Shown here: positions 8,147 through 18,754 of the stretch, piece by piece | Numbering within the stretch: position 1 is the first letter of the stretch | How the letters are laid out: the number at the start of each line of letters is the position of its first letter | Assembly (NCBI GenBank): GCA_025989215.1 | Contig: JAPDNP010000005.1 | Coordinates: 1 to 45,179, forward strand | DNA length: 45,179 nt | Direction: 5' to 3' | Source of the DNA: Neisseriaceae bacterium JH1-16 | GTDB taxonomy: Bacteria; Pseudomonadota; Gammaproteobacteria; Burkholderiales; Chromobacteriaceae | The notes under the pieces: generated by a model | The model's input: only the letters and a program-made list of their open reading frames with translations | The model's database searches: none | What the model was told of the DNA's origin: nothing | Translations under genes and position numbers: made by a program

Positions 8147-9385
8147 TCAGAAATTGCCGGCAAACCATGCTTTCATCTTGGAGAACATCGAACCGATGCC
8201 GGCGCCCTCCACTTTCGGACCCACCTGGATCTGCGTCTGGTCCTTGCCGTACAGCAGCAGGCCAACGCCGGTCGAGAAGCGCGGGTTCTTCACCACTTCC
8301 GACAGGCCGCCGACGTACTTCGGCACACCGATGCGCACCGGCAGGTGGAACACCTCTTCGGCCAACTCGACCATGCCCGGCATCAGCGCAGCGCCACCGG
8401 TCAGCACCACGCCGGACGACAGCAGCTCCTCGAAGCCGGAACGGCGCAGCTCCAGCTGCACCAGTTGGAACAATTCTTCGACACGCGGCTCGATCACTTC
8501 GGCCAGGGTCACGCGCGACATCTGGCGCGGACCGCGCTCGCCCACGCCCGGCACCTCGATCATCTGACCCGGCTCGGTCAAGCTGACCAGCGCCACGCCG
8601 TGCTGGATCTTGATGTCCTCGGCTTCCTTGGTCGGCGTGCGCAGCGCCATCGCGATGTCGCTGGTGATCTGGTCGCCGGCGATCGGAATCACCGCGGTGT
8701 GACGGATCGCGCCGTTGGTGTACACCGCGATGTCGGTGGTGCCGCCGCCGATGTCGATCAGGCACACGCCCAGGTCTTTCTCGTCCTCGGACAGCACCGA
8801 CATCGCCGACGCCATCGGCTGTAGCACCAGGTCGGCCGCTTCCAGGCCGCAACGGCGCACGCACTTGCCGACATTCTGCGCCGCCGACACCGCGCCGGTG
8901 ACGATGTGCACGCGGGTTTCCAGCCGCACGCCGCTCATCCCCAGCGGCTCGCGCACGCCTTCCTGGCCATCGATGCTGTATTCCTGGGTCAGGATGTGCA
9001 GCACCTGGTGGTCCGGCGGGATCGTCACCGCGCGGGCGGTCTCGATCACCCGGTCGATATCCATCTGAGTGACCTCGCGGTCCTTGATCGCCACCATGCC
9101 GTGCGAGTTCACGCTCTTGATGTGGCTGCCGGCAATGCCGGTAAACACTTCATGAATCTTGCAGTCGGCCATCAGTTCGGCCTCTTCCAGCGCACGCTGG
9201 ATCGCCTGCACGGTGGACTCGATATTGACCACCATGCCGCGTTTCAGGCCGCGCGACGGGGTCTGGCCCATGCCGATGATGTTGATCTGGCCCTCATCCA
9301 GCACCTCTGCGACGATCGCCACGATCTTCGAGGTGCCGATGTCCAGCCCCACCAGCATGTTTTTGCTTTCCTTCGGTTTGCTCAC
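8147..9385 (-). CDS. ftsA: cell division protein FtsA
   Basis: About 412 residues. Actin-like ATPase that tethers FtsZ to the membrane and recruits late division proteins. Seen: VGLDIGTSKIVAIVAEV, the SHIKSVNSHGMVAIKDREVT region of subdomain 1C, LIDIGGGTTDIAVYTNGAI (phosphate 2), VVLTGGAALMPGMVELAEEVF, and a C-terminal amphipathic membrane helix (SMFSKMKAWFAGNF). The GTG at 9385 is preferred because TTGGAGCGA precedes it; a GTG at 9400, directly at the ftsQ stop, is the alternative. Part of the ftsQ-ftsA-ftsZ block. Confidence 0.96.
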   Translation of the reverse strand: MSKPKESKNMLVGLDIGTSKIVAIVAEVLDEGQINIIGMGQTPSRGLKRGMVVNIESTVQAIQRALEEAELMADCKIHEVFTGIAGSHIKSVNSHGMVAIKDREVTQMDIDRVIETARAVTIPPDHQVLHILTQEYSIDGQEGVREPLGMSGVRLETRVHIVTGAVSAAQNVGKCVRRCGLEAADLVLQPMASAMSVLSEDEKDLGVCLIDIGGGTTDIAVYTNGAIRHTAVIPIAGDQITSDIAMALRTPTKEAEDIKIQHGVALVSLTEPGQMIEVPGVGERGPRQMSRVTLAEVIEPRVEELFQLVQLELRRSGFEELLSSGVVLTGGAALMPGMVELAEEVFHLPVRIGVPKYVGGLSEVVKNPRFSTGVGLLLYGKDQTQIQVGPKVEGAGIGSMFSKMKAWFAGNF

Positions 9386-9400
9386 CTGTCGCTCCAACAC

Positions 9401-10129
9401 TTAAGGCTTTGTTTTCTGCGCCGCGGAGCCCTTGTAATCCGGCATCCTCACGGCGAATCCATTGGGGTAGCGCATGTCTACGTACTCAATCTTGTAAGGC
9501 AGCGCTGCCAGGTTTCCCTTCCAGTACTCGGCGAAGCGGCGCGTCCGCGCCTCCACGTCGTTGCGGCCCAGTTCGAGCCGAATCTCGTTCGACAGTTCGA
9601 TGCGCCATGCACCGCGCGCCGACATTTCCACCTGTGCCGCGCTCAAGTTCGAACGCGCCAGCGCCTGTTGCAGCTTCGGCAGCGCCGTCGCCAGCGTCTT
9701 CTCGCTGCCGGCCGGGCCGACCAAGACCGGCAGGTTCTGGTCGCTGGCGGCATCGAACCACTCGCCGTTGGTGTCGATCAGCCCGTTCTCGCCCCAGCGC
9801 GCCAGCGCCACGTGCTCGTTCACCGTGATGAACAACGCATCGGGCCAACGTCGGCGTACCTGCGCTTCGCTTACCCACGGCAGTTTCTGGAACGCCGCCC
9901 GGGTCTTGTCGATGTCGAGCGTAAAGAACGTGCCGGCCAACTCGTGTTCGGCGATGTACTTCAACTGCACCGGCGTCACCCGCTTCAGCGCGCCCTGGAT
10001 GTAGATCGACCGCACCGGAAACAGCGGCGAATGCACCAGCCAGAAACCGCCTGCGTACAACAGCATTGCCAGCGCCGCCAGCGTCAGGGCAGTGGCCAGG
10101 CTCTTGAGCGCCTGGTGGTTATCCCACAT
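9401..10129 (-). CDS. ftsQ: cell division protein FtsQ
   Basis: 242 residues, bitopic. A short cytoplasmic tail is followed by one membrane helix (about 12-32, [19 protein letters not shown]), a POTRA domain ([36 protein letters not shown], then [31 protein letters not shown]) and the periplasmic FtsQ domain. It links FtsL/FtsB to the early divisome. It overlaps the end of ddlB by 11 bases and ends 15 bases before the ftsA start. The C-terminus is lysine-rich. Confidence 0.95.
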   Translation of the reverse strand: MWDNHQALKSLATALTLAALAMLLYAGGFWLVHSPLFPVRSIYIQGALKRVTPVQLKYIAEHELAGTFFTLDIDKTRAAFQKLPWVSEAQVRRRWPDALFITVNEHVALARWGENGLIDTNGEWFDAASDQNLPVLVGPAGSEKTLATALPKLQQALARSNLSAAQVEMSARGAWRIELSNEIRLELGRNDVEARTRRFAEYWKGNLAALPYKIEYVDMRYPNGFAVRMPDYKGSAAQKTKP

Positions 10130-11030
10130 GGGCCGTTCCGAGAATCTTCACGCACAGATCCTCGTAGCTGAGCCCCTCTACCCGCGCCGCCATCGGCACC
10201 AGGCTGTGACTGGTCATGCCCGGCGAGGTATTGATCTCCAGCAGATAAGGCGTGCCATCGTCTCCCATCAAGAAGTCGACCCGCCCCCAGCCGCGTCCGC
10301 CCAGTACTCTGAAACCGGTCAGCGCCAGCTCGCGCATCCGCGACTCGGCCGCCTCCGGCAGGCCGCTCGGGCAGTGATACACCGTGTCGTCGCGGAAGTA
10401 CTTGGCCTGATAGTCGTAAAACTCGGTCGCTGGCTCGATCTTGATCGTCGGCAGCGCCGCATCGTCGATCACCGCGCAGGTGTATTCGCCACCGCCGATG
10501 AACTGCTCGGCGATCACCAGCGGGTCGTATTTCTTCGCTTCCTCGTACGCCGCACGCAATTCGCCCGGCGCCTTCACCTTGGTCACGCCGATGCTCGAAC
10601 CCTCGGTCGCCGGCTTCACGAACAGCGGCAGGCCCAGCTTCGCTTCCACCGCGGCGAAATCGCTCGCGTCGTCCAGCATCTCGAAGGCCGGGATCGGCAG
10701 ACCGGCGCCCTGCCACAACAGCTTGGTGCGCCACTTGTCCATGCCGATCGCCGACGCCATCACGCCGCAGCCGGTGTACGGAATGCCCAGCGTCTCGAGC
10801 GCGCCCTGCAGCGTGCCGTCCTCGCCGAACGGGCCGTGCAGGGCGATGAACACCCGATCGAAGCCCTCGCTCGTCAGGCTCGCCAGCGGCTTGTCCGCCG
10901 GATCGAAGGCGTGCGCGTCGACGCCCTTAGCCAACAGTGCCGCCAGCACGCCGCCGCCACTCATCAGCGATACTTCGCGCTCTGCCGAATTGCCGCCCAT
11001 CATCACGGCTACTTTGCCAAACTGCTGCAT
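10119..11030 (-). CDS. ddlB: D-alanine--D-alanine ligase
   Basis: 303 residues, the normal DdlB length. ATP-grasp ligase making the D-Ala-D-Ala dipeptide for MurF. Seen: [17 protein letters not shown] at the N-terminus, [51 protein letters not shown] and the metal-binding [29 protein letters not shown]. The last 11 bases overlap ftsQ, implying coupled translation. Lies downstream of murC by 51 bases, a gap that holds a GC hairpin (11050-11067). Confidence 0.97.
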   Translation of the reverse strand: MQQFGKVAVMMGGNSAEREVSLMSGGGVLAALLAKGVDAHAFDPADKPLASLTSEGFDRVFIALHGPFGEDGTLQGALETLGIPYTGCGVMASAIGMDKWRTKLLWQGAGLPIPAFEMLDDASDFAAVEAKLGLPLFVKPATEGSSIGVTKVKAPGELRAAYEEAKKYDPLVIAEQFIGGGEYTCAVIDDAALPTIKIEPATEFYDYQAKYFRDDTVYHCPSGLPEAAESRMRELALTGFRVLGGRGWGRVDFLMGDDGTPYLLEINTSPGMTSHSLVPMAARVEGLSYEDLCVKILGTAHVG

Positions 11031-11049
11031 GCTCTCGTTTATCCTGTCA

Positions 11050-11067
11050 GGCCGGGCGTCCCCGGCC
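11050..11067. repeat. GC-rich hairpin in the murC-ddlB gap
   Basis: GGCCGGG, loop CGTC, CCCGGCC: a 7-bp perfect stem in the 51-base spacer, without a T tract. It could pause polymerase or protect RNA ends; it is not a classical terminator. Confidence 0.4.
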
Positions 11068-11081
11068 GGTTGCTGTTGTCT

Positions 11082-12476
11082 TTACTGCGCGGCGGCCGCC
11101 ACCAGCTTGGCCGGCACCGCGCCGATCGAACCGGCGCCCATCGTCACCACCACATCGCCCGGCTGCGCCACGTCGAACACGGTCTGCTGCAGCGCCGCGA
11201 TCTCGTCGATGAACACCGGCTCGACCCGGCCGCCGACCCGTACCGCGCGCGCCAGCGCCCGGCCGTCAGCCGCGACGATCGGCGCTTCGCCCGCCGCGTA
11301 CACCTCGGTCAGCAGCAGCGCATCGACGGTCGACAGCACTTTCACGAAGTCCTCGAACAGGTCGCGGGTGCGGGTATAGCGGTGCGGCTGGAAGGCCAGC
11401 ACCAGTCGCTTGTCCGGAAACGCGCCGCGCACCGCGGCGAGCGTTGCCGCCATCTCCACCGGGTGGTGGCCATAGTCGTCGACCAGGGTGAAGTGACCAC
11501 CCGGGATCGCCACCTCGCCGTAGCGCTGGAAGCGCCGTCCGACCCCGGCAAATTCGGCCAGACCCTGCTGGATCGCCTCGACGCCGGCACCGCACTCGAT
11601 GCCGATCGCGATCGCCGCCAGGGCATTGAGCACGTTGTGGCGGCCCGGCATGTTCAGCACCACCGGGAAGCGGGTCAGCATGCCGTTCTTCACCACCACG
11701 TCGAAGCGCATCCGGCCGGCGTCGTCCAGCACGTTCTCGGCGTACACATCGGCGTCGTCGCTGAAGCCGTAGGTAGTCACCGGCTTCTTCACCTGCGGCA
11801 GGATCTCGCGCACGTTGGCGTCATCGATGCACAGCACGGCGCGGCCGTAGAACGGCAGGCGGTGCAGGAAGTCGACGAAGGCCTGCTTCAGCTTGTCGAA
11901 GCTGTGGTCGTAGGTATCCATGTGGTCGGCGTCGATGTTCGTCACCACCGCCATCACCGGCGCCAGGTGCAGAAACGACGCATCCGACTCGTCTGCCTCG
12001 GCCACCAGGAAGTCGCCGCTACCCAGACGCGCATTGGTATTGGCCGCGGTCAGCTTGCCGCCGATCACGAAAGTCGGGTCGAGCCCCGCCGCCGCCAGCA
12101 CCGAAGCGGTCAGGCTAGTAGTGGTGGTCTTGCCGTGCGTGCCGGCAATGGCGATGCCCTGCTTGAAGCGCATCAGTTCGGCCAACATCATTGCGCGCGG
12201 AATCACCGGGATGTTGCGTTCGCGCGCGGCCATCACCTCGGGGTTGTCCGCCTTCACCGCCGTCGAGGTCACCACCACGTCGGCGTTCTGGATGTAGGTC
12301 GCATCGTGGCCGAAGAACACGCGCGCGCCGGCCTCGGCCAGCCGCTTGGTAGCCACGCCGTCGGCCATGTCGGAACCCGACACGATATAGCCGAGGTTGA
12401 GCAGCACCTCGGCGATGCCGCACATGCCGACGCCACCGATGCCTACGAAATGTATGTGTTTGACCCTGTGTTTCAT
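11082..12476 (-). CDS. murC: UDP-N-acetylmuramate--L-alanine ligase
   Basis: 464 residues. Cytosolic Mur ligase adding L-Ala to UDP-MurNAc. Seen: Rossmann motif [22 protein letters not shown] at the N-terminus, P-loop [13 protein letters not shown], the catalytic-domain stretch [30 protein letters not shown], and [16 protein letters not shown] in the C-terminal domain. Full length, no missing motif. Starts 47 bases after the murG stop. Confidence 0.98.
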   Translation of the reverse strand: MKHRVKHIHFVGIGGVGMCGIAEVLLNLGYIVSGSDMADGVATKRLAEAGARVFFGHDATYIQNADVVVTSTAVKADNPEVMAARERNIPVIPRAMMLAELMRFKQGIAIAGTHGKTTTTSLTASVLAAAGLDPTFVIGGKLTAANTNARLGSGDFLVAEADESDASFLHLAPVMAVVTNIDADHMDTYDHSFDKLKQAFVDFLHRLPFYGRAVLCIDDANVREILPQVKKPVTTYGFSDDADVYAENVLDDAGRMRFDVVVKNGMLTRFPVVLNMPGRHNVLNALAAIAIGIECGAGVEAIQQGLAEFAGVGRRFQRYGEVAIPGGHFTLVDDYGHHPVEMAATLAAVRGAFPDKRLVLAFQPHRYTRTRDLFEDFVKVLSTVDALLLTEVYAAGEAPIVAADGRALARAVRVGGRVEPVFIDEIAALQQTVFDVAQPGDVVVTMGAGSIGAVPAKLVAAAAQ

Positions 12477-12523
12477 GCTGCTTCTCTGTCACCTTCCCCG
12501 CCGCCGGCTGGCCACGGGGCAAA

Positions 12524-13594
12524 TCATTCCTGCGTCAGTTGTTCGCACACGTCGGCCACCCGGGCCGCCGCGTCGGTCAACGCCTTGGCGCGCGCCGCTT
12601 CGGCCATCCTCAGGCACTCTGCCCGGTTCAGCACTTTCAGCCAGCTCGCCAGACCGGCCGCGTCGAATTCCTTCTGCTGCACCAGCCGCGCCGCACCGGC
12701 CTCGGCCAGAAACTGCGCGTTGCCGGTCTGGTGGTCGTCCACCGCGTGCGGGAACGGCACCAGCAGGCTGCCCACCCCGGCGGCGGCAAGCTCGGCCACC
12801 GTCAGCGCGCCGGCCCGGCACAGCACCACGTCGGCGGCGGCGTACTCGGCCGCCATATCGGCGATGAAGGCGCGGCAGTCGGCTGCAACGCCGGCCTGCT
12901 GGTAATTCGCCCGCAACTCCTCGATCTGCTTCGCGCCGGCCTGGTGCACCACCTGCGGGCGCTCCGCTTCGGCCAACATCGCCAGCGCCTGCGGCACCGT
13001 ATCGTTGAACACCTTGGCACCCAGACTGCCACCGACCACCAACAGCTTCAGCGGGCCGCTGCGGCCGGCGAAGCGCTCGGCCGGTGCCGGCAGCGCGGCG
13101 ATATCCGCGCGTACCGGATTGCCGACCAGGCCCTTGCTGCCCGGGAACGCCCCCGGAAATGCGAACAAGGTACGGTTGGCAATCTTGGCCAGCACCCGGT
13201 TGGTCAGCCCAGCGACCGAGTTCTGCTCGTGCACCACCAGCGGCTTCCACAGCAATCGCGCCATCAGGCCGCCCGGAAACGCCGGGTAGCCGCCAAAACC
13301 GATCGCGATGTCCGGGCGGTGGTTGAAGATCACCACGGCGCTCTTCAGCAGCGCCCGCACCATCACAAAGGGCAGCGTCAGCTTGCGCAGCAGACCGTTG
13401 CCGCGCACGCCGCGAATCTTCAGCGTCTCGATCGCGATGCCGTGCTCCGGCACCAGCCGCGTTTCCATCCCGCCGTCGGCGCCGAGCCAGATCACCGACC
13501 AGCCGCGCGCAGCCAACTCCTTGGCGACCGCCAGGCCGGGGAATATATGTCCACCGGTGCCACCGGCCATCACCATGATCGTGCGCTTTGCCAT
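12524..13594 (-). CDS. murG: UDP-GlcNAc:lipid I N-acetylglucosaminyltransferase
   Basis: 356 residues. GT-B glycosyltransferase at the inner face of the membrane that converts lipid I to lipid II. Seen: VMAGGTGGHIFPGLAVAKEL (glycine-rich N-terminal loop), GFGGYPAFPGGLMARLL, VHEQNSVAGLTNR, LVVGGSLGAKVFND, and the donor-binding CRAGALTVAELAAAGVGSLLVPFPHAVDDHQTGNA. AGAAGGG lies just upstream of the ATG. Preceded by a 139-base gap after ftsW, the longest inside the cluster, with a GC hairpin at 13620-13636. Confidence 0.98.
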   Translation of the reverse strand: MAKRTIMVMAGGTGGHIFPGLAVAKELAARGWSVIWLGADGGMETRLVPEHGIAIETLKIRGVRGNGLLRKLTLPFVMVRALLKSAVVIFNHRPDIAIGFGGYPAFPGGLMARLLWKPLVVHEQNSVAGLTNRVLAKIANRTLFAFPGAFPGSKGLVGNPVRADIAALPAPAERFAGRSGPLKLLVVGGSLGAKVFNDTVPQALAMLAEAERPQVVHQAGAKQIEELRANYQQAGVAADCRAFIADMAAEYAAADVVLCRAGALTVAELAAAGVGSLLVPFPHAVDDHQTGNAQFLAEAGAARLVQQKEFDAAGLASWLKVLNRAECLRMAEAARAKALTDAAARVADVCEQLTQE

Positions 13595-13619
13595 GTACCC
13601 TTCTCTAACCCTGCCGTTC

Positions 13620-13636
13620 CGGCCCCACGGGGGCCG
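13620..13636. repeat. GC-rich hairpin in the ftsW-murG gap
   Basis: CGGCCCC, loop ACG, GGGGCCG: 7-bp stem in the 139-base spacer between ftsW and murG, not followed by T residues on the transcribed minus strand. Possible processing or pausing element. Confidence 0.35.
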
Positions 13637-13733
13637 CTATTGTCTGCTCGTTTCGCATACGGCACATCGCCGTGCGCCGAACGGTGCCGCTCCGGATAAA
13701 GCGCGACACTCTATGTCAATGTTCTTTCTCGCG

Positions 13734-14894
13734 CTACACCTTGTAGCCGCGCATCACCCGGCGGTTTTCCCAGTCCACTCTGAGCAGCACCGCCATCGCC
13801 GCCAGGTTCATGATCAGCGCCGAACCGCCGAACGACATCAGCGGCAGGGTCAAACCCTTGGTCGGCAAAATGCCCATGTTCACGCCGATATTGAAAAAGG
13901 TCTGAATGCCGAGCCAGATGCCGATGCCCTGCGCCACCAGTGCAGGGAAGTAACGCTCCAAATCCTTGGCCTGATCGGCGATGCGGAAGGCGCGGCGCAC
14001 GATCCATGCATAAACGCCGATCACCAGGCAGATGCCGACGAAGCCGAATTCCTCGGCGATCACCGCCATGATGAAGTCGGTGTGCGCCTCGGGCAGGTAG
14101 AACAGTTTCTCGACACTGGCGCCCAGGCCCACGCCGAACCATTCGCCACGACCGATCGCAATCAGCGAGTGCGACAGCTGGTAGCCCTTGCCGTACGGGT
14201 CGTCCCACGGATCCATGAAGCCGAGTACCCGCTTCATCCGGTACGGCGACAGCACGATCAGCAGCACCACCGCCACCACGCCGAAAATCGCCAGGCCGGT
14301 GAAGATGCGCATATTGATGCCACCGAGAAACAGCAGGCCCATCGCGATCGACGCCACCACCATCAGCGCGCCGAAGTCCGGCTCCATCAACAGCAGGAAG
14401 GCCACCACCAGCATCACGCCGAAGATCGGGAAGAAGCCTTCCTTGATGCTGTCGAGCTTGGCGACGTTCTTCACCACGTAGCGGGCACTGAACAGCACCA
14501 TCGCGAACTTCATGATCTCGGACGGCTGCACGTTGAACACGATCAGCGAGATCCAGCGCCGCGAGCCGTTCACCACCCGGCCGATGCCGGGCACCAGTAC
14601 CGCGAACAGCAGCACCAGCGCGACCAGGAACACCCAGCCGGCCTTTTCCTCCCAGAACTTCACCGGGATGTGGAACACCACATAGGCCAACCCCAGGCCG
14701 ATCGTCATGAACACCGCGTGACGGATCAGGAAAAAGTAGCGGTTGTGCATGGTCGGGTCGGCTTCGGCCGACGCGATCGACGCCGAGTACACCATCACCA
14801 GGCTGAACGACAACAGCAGCGCGATCGCCCACGCCAGCGCTTCATCGAGCGCGGTGGTGGGGACGAAACGACGGGCCTGGGCGCCGACCATCAT
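13734..14894 (-). CDS. ftsW: septal peptidoglycan polymerase FtsW (SEDS family)
   Basis: 386 residues with about ten membrane helices. SEDS glycosyltransferase working with FtsI at the septum. Seen: [33 protein letters not shown] after helix 4, the DFGA motif in [43 protein letters not shown] (extracellular loop) and [23 protein letters not shown]. The start is ATG 14894, overlapping the murD stop as ATGA. It is distinguished from the RodA paralogue at 32077-33171 by its dcw position. Confidence 0.96.
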   Translation of the reverse strand: MMVGAQARRFVPTTALDEALAWAIALLLSFSLVMVYSASIASAEADPTMHNRYFFLIRHAVFMTIGLGLAYVVFHIPVKFWEEKAGWVFLVALVLLFAVLVPGIGRVVNGSRRWISLIVFNVQPSEIMKFAMVLFSARYVVKNVAKLDSIKEGFFPIFGVMLVVAFLLLMEPDFGALMVVASIAMGLLFLGGINMRIFTGLAIFGVVAVVLLIVLSPYRMKRVLGFMDPWDDPYGKGYQLSHSLIAIGRGEWFGVGLGASVEKLFYLPEAHTDFIMAVIAEEFGFVGICLVIGVYAWIVRRAFRIADQAKDLERYFPALVAQGIGIWLGIQTFFNIGVNMGILPTKGLTLPLMSFGGSALIMNLAAMAVLLRVDWENRRVMRGYKV

Positions 14895-16264
14895 GATGGA
14901 TGCCGCTCCTGTTTGATCGCCGCCACCGTGTCGATGAACACCTGGGCGCGGTGGGCGTAGTTACGGAACATGTCGAGGCTGGCGCAGGCCGGCGACAGCA
15001 GCACTACATCGCCGCTTTCGGCCAACGTCGCGGCCTGGCGAGTTGCCTCTTCCAGCGTCGCGCAGTCGATCAGCGGCAGGGTCGAGCCCGCCAGCGCCGC
15101 GCGCAGCTTCGGCGCGTCGCGACCGATCAGCAATACCGCGCGGCCAATGCGCGCCAGCGCCGGCTTCAGCGGCGCGAAATCCTGGCCCTTGCCGTCGCCG
15201 CCGGCGATCAGCACCACCTTGCGGGTCATGCCGTTCAGCGCCGCCTCGGTGGCACCGACGTTGGTGCCTTTCGAATCGTCGATGTAGGCAACGCCGTCGA
15301 ATTCGTTGATCAGCTCGACCCGGTGCGCCAGGCCCTTGAAGGTGGTCAGACCTTCAAGCAGCACCGCGCGCGGCAGGCCGATCGCCTCGGTCAGCGCCAG
15401 TGCGGCTAGCGCATTGGCGGCGTTGTGCAGACCGGTCAATTGCAGCTGGGCGACGTCGAGCAGCTTTTCGCCGCGTGAGGCCAGCCAGTAGTTGTCCTGC
15501 TCACGGATCAGCCCGTAATCGGCCGATGCGTCCTGCAGCGAGAACCACGCGATCGGGCGGTTCGGCCGGCACATCGCGCGGCACAGCGCGTCGTCGCGGT
15601 TGAGCACCTGCACGCCGCTGCCGCCGAACACCGCGGTCTTGCTGTGCGCGTAGTCGAGCAAGTCCTGATAGCGATCGAGGTGGTCCTCGGAAATGTTCAG
15701 CACCGTCGCCGCATCGGCAGCGAGGCTGGTGGTGGTCTCGAGCTGGAAGCTCGACAGTTCCAGCACCCACACGTCGGGCCAGATGCCGCTCTGTTCTCGC
15801 TCCAACAGCGCCTCCAGCACCGGCAGGCCGATATTGCCCGCCACGACGGTGTCGAGGCCGGCGGCTTCGCACAGGTGGCCGACCAGTGCGGTGACGGTGG
15901 TCTTGCCATTAGAACCTGTGATCGCGATCAGCTTGCCTGGGCGCGAGCGCAGCGACAGCATCAAGAGTTCCACGTCGCCAACCACCGGGCCGCCGGCCGC
16001 GATATACGCCGCCACCGCCGGGGTCGCCAGCGCCACACCGGGGCTGACCACCAGCAGGTCGGCGTCGGCGAAGCTCGACTCGTCAAAGGCGCCGCAACGC
16101 AGTGCCACACCCGGTAGCCGCTCGGCCAACGTTGCCACGTTCGGCGGCGTCTCGCGGCTGTCGGCCACGGTAACGCGCGCGCCATGCGCCACGAGCCAGG
16201 CCGCGCTGGCGAGACCGGTATCCCCCAGGCCGACGACGATGACGTGCTGATTGGCGAAGTCCAT
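14891..16264 (-). CDS. murD: UDP-N-acetylmuramoyl-L-alanine--D-glutamate ligase
   Basis: 457 residues. Mur ligase adding D-Glu. Seen: [18 protein letters not shown] (UDP-binding domain), P-loop [40 protein letters not shown], and a C-terminal domain with [17 protein letters not shown] and [22 protein letters not shown]. Begins 3 bases after the mraY stop and overlaps ftsW by four bases, so mraY-murD-ftsW are tightly coupled. Confidence 0.98.
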   Translation of the reverse strand: MDFANQHVIVVGLGDTGLASAAWLVAHGARVTVADSRETPPNVATLAERLPGVALRCGAFDESSFADADLLVVSPGVALATPAVAAYIAAGGPVVGDVELLMLSLRSRPGKLIAITGSNGKTTVTALVGHLCEAAGLDTVVAGNIGLPVLEALLEREQSGIWPDVWVLELSSFQLETTTSLAADAATVLNISEDHLDRYQDLLDYAHSKTAVFGGSGVQVLNRDDALCRAMCRPNRPIAWFSLQDASADYGLIREQDNYWLASRGEKLLDVAQLQLTGLHNAANALAALALTEAIGLPRAVLLEGLTTFKGLAHRVELINEFDGVAYIDDSKGTNVGATEAALNGMTRKVVLIAGGDGKGQDFAPLKPALARIGRAVLLIGRDAPKLRAALAGSTLPLIDCATLEEATRQAATLAESGDVVLLSPACASLDMFRNYAHRAQVFIDTVAAIKQERHPS

Positions 16265-16267
16265 GGC

Positions 16268-17353
16268 TTACCTCAGCTTCAGCGTCGACAGGCCGGCCAG
16301 GACCAGCATCATGGTGATGATCCAGAAGCGCACCACTACCTGGGTCTCCTTCCAACCCTTCAGCTCGTAGTGATGGTGCAGTGGCGCCATGCGGAACACC
16401 CGTCGCCCGGTCAGCTTGAACGAGGCCACCTGCAGCATCACCGACAGCGCCTCCATCACGAACAGACCGCCCATGATGAACAGCACGATTTCCTGGCGCA
16501 CGATCACCGCCACGGTTCCGAGCGCGGCGCCCAGCGCCAGCGCGCCGACGTCGCCCATGAACACCTGGGCCGGGTAGGCGTTGAACCACAGGAAGCCCAG
16601 GCAGGCGCCGCAGATCGCCGCGCAGAACACCACCACCTCGTGCGCACCCGGGATGAACGGCAGCGACAGGTATTTCGCGAACACCGCGTGGCCGGCCACG
16701 TAGGCGAAGATCGCCAGAGCACCGGCGACCAGCACGGTCGGCAGCGCCGCCAGGCCGTCCAGGCCGTCGGTCAGGTTCACCGCGTTCGAGGTGCCGACGA
16801 TGACGAAATAGGTCAGCACGCAGAAACCGATCGCGCCGAACGGGTAGATCACGTTCTTGAAGAACGGCACGATCAGCTCGGTTGAGGTCGGCAGGCTGGC
16901 GGTAAAGATCAGGTACACGCCGGCGCCGATCGCGATCAGCGACTGGCCGATCATCTTGGCGCGCGCCGACAGGCCCTTCGGATTCTTGTGAACCACCTTC
17001 TTCCAGTCATCGACGAAGCCAATCGCACCGGTGCCCAGCAACACCGCCAGCAGCAGCCACACGTATTTGTTGTCGAGCTGTGCCCACAGCAGCGTGGTGA
17101 TGGTGATCGACAACAGGATCAGCGAGCCGCCCATCGTCGGGGTACCGGCCTTGACCAAGTGGGTCTGCGGGCCGTCGTTGCGCACGGCCTGGCCGACCTT
17201 CAGCTCGGTCAGTTTCCGGATCACCCACGGGCCCATCACCAGCGAAATGCCGAGCGAAGTCAGGCACGCCAGCAGCGCACGCAGCGTGATGTAGTTGAAC
17301 ACCTTAAATGCGCGGATGTATTCACCCAGCCAATCCGCTAACCAAACAAGCAC
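16268..17353 (-). CDS. mraY: phospho-N-acetylmuramoyl-pentapeptide transferase
   Basis: 361 residues, about ten membrane helices. Makes lipid I from UDP-MurNAc-pentapeptide and undecaprenyl phosphate. Seen: [17 protein letters not shown] with the Mg-binding aspartates, [32 protein letters not shown] and [14 protein letters not shown] with the HHH motif. The start is GTG at 17353 with GGGAG about 8 bases upstream, giving the regular N-terminus MLVWLADWL. Lies 54 bases downstream of murF. Confidence 0.98.
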   Translation of the reverse strand: MLVWLADWLGEYIRAFKVFNYITLRALLACLTSLGISLVMGPWVIRKLTELKVGQAVRNDGPQTHLVKAGTPTMGGSLILLSITITTLLWAQLDNKYVWLLLAVLLGTGAIGFVDDWKKVVHKNPKGLSARAKMIGQSLIAIGAGVYLIFTASLPTSTELIVPFFKNVIYPFGAIGFCVLTYFVIVGTSNAVNLTDGLDGLAALPTVLVAGALAIFAYVAGHAVFAKYLSLPFIPGAHEVVVFCAAICGACLGFLWFNAYPAQVFMGDVGALALGAALGTVAVIVRQEIVLFIMGGLFVMEALSVMLQVASFKLTGRRVFRMAPLHHHYELKGWKETQVVVRFWIITMMLVLAGLSTLKLR

Positions 17354-17407
17354 TTGTAAAGCTCCCAGTCGTGTATCGTTCCGGCCCGCCCTGTGGCGTG
17401 CCGTCTG

Positions 17408-18754
17408 TTATTGCTGCACCAGGTGGTCGACCACCCGTTCCATCTTCATGAAGCGCGAGCCCTTCACCAGTACGGTCGCGTTCGCTTGCAATCCCTCATC
17501 GAGCGCCGCCAGCAGTGCCGGCAGCTCGTCGAAAGCCTCTGCACCCTGGCCGAACGCCTCGGCGGCGCGGCGCGCCAGCGGGCCCAGCGTCAGCACGCGC
17601 TCGATGCCGAGCGAACGAGCGTAGGCTCCGACTTCGGCATGAAGTTCCGGCGCGGTGTCGCCCAGCTCACCGATGTCGCCCATCACGAACACGCGCGACG
17701 CGGCAAAGCCGGCCAGCACATCCAGCCCGGCCTTCATCGAGTCCGGATTGGCGTTGTAACTGTCGTCGAGCACCGTGGCGCCACAAGCGGCACGCTTCTG
17801 CTGCAAGCGGCCCTTAACGCCGGCGAAGGCGGCGAGGCCCGCCGCGATCGTCGCCAGCGGCACCTCGAAGGCCAGCGCCAGCGCGGCGGCGGCCAAGGCA
17901 TTGCGCACGTTGTGCACGCCGGCCGCCGGCAGCGTCACCGCCACCTCGCCCGCCGGGCTCACCAGCGTGAAACGGCTGACGAGGCCATCCAGTTCCACCG
18001 CCTTGGCGCGTACCTCGCCCTGTTCCAGGCCGAAGCTCAGCTGGCGATATGCGCCGGCCGCAGCGCGGAACAACGCCGCGTTGGCATCATCGGCATTGAT
18101 CACCGCCAGCCCCGACTCGGCCAGGCCTTCGAAAATCTCCGACTTGGCGCGGGCGATGCCCTCCACGCCGTCGAAACCGCCCAGGTGCGCGCGCAGCGCG
18201 TTGTTCACCAAGGCCACGTCCGGACGGGCCAGCCGGGTTAGATACGCGATCTCGCCTGGGTGATTCATGCCCATCTCGATCACCGCATAGCGGTGCCGCT
18301 CGGTCAGCCGCAACAAGGTCAGCGGCAGGCCGATGTCGTTGTTGAAGTTGCCGGCGGTGGCGAGCACCGCCTCGCTACCCGCGTGGGCAGACAAGATCGC
18401 CGCCAGCATCTCCTTGACCGTGGTCTTGCCGTTCGAGCCGGTGATGCCAACCACTCGCGGCGACAGACGGGCGCGCCAGCCGGCCGCCAGTCGTCCCAAT
18501 GCGGCAAGCGGATCGGCGACGCGAATCAGCGTCGCGCCCGGCAGCGCGAAATCGTCGGCGACCAGTGCCGCCACTGCGCCGTCGGCCAACGCCTGGGCGA
18601 CGAAGTCATGCGCGTCGAAACGCTCGCCACGCAGGGCGACGAACAGGTCGCCGGCCTGGATGGCGCGGCTGTCGGTCACCACGCGACCGACACTGGCATC
18701 GACGCCGTCCAGGCGACCGCCGGCCAGCTCCGCTGCTAGCTCAAGCGTCAGCAT
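17408..18754 (-). CDS. murF: UDP-N-acetylmuramoyl-tripeptide--D-alanyl-D-alanine ligase
   Basis: 448 residues. Adds the DdlB product to UDP-MurNAc-tripeptide. Seen: VVTDSRAIQAGDLFVALRGERFDAHDF in the N-terminal domain, P-loop [42 protein letters not shown], and in the C-terminal domain LDDSYNANPDSMKAGLDVLA and VLVKGSRFMKMERVV. Starts inside the last 14 bases of murE, which fits translational coupling. Confidence 0.98.
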   Translation of the reverse strand: MLTLELAAELAGGRLDGVDASVGRVVTDSRAIQAGDLFVALRGERFDAHDFVAQALADGAVAALVADDFALPGATLIRVADPLAALGRLAAGWRARLSPRVVGITGSNGKTTVKEMLAAILSAHAGSEAVLATAGNFNNDIGLPLTLLRLTERHRYAVIEMGMNHPGEIAYLTRLARPDVALVNNALRAHLGGFDGVEGIARAKSEIFEGLAESGLAVINADDANAALFRAAAGAYRQLSFGLEQGEVRAKAVELDGLVSRFTLVSPAGEVAVTLPAAGVHNVRNALAAAALALAFEVPLATIAAGLAAFAGVKGRLQQKRAACGATVLDDSYNANPDSMKAGLDVLAGFAASRVFVMGDIGELGDTAPELHAEVGAYARSLGIERVLTLGPLARRAAEAFGQGAEAFDELPALLAALDEGLQANATVLVKGSRFMKMERVVDHLVQQ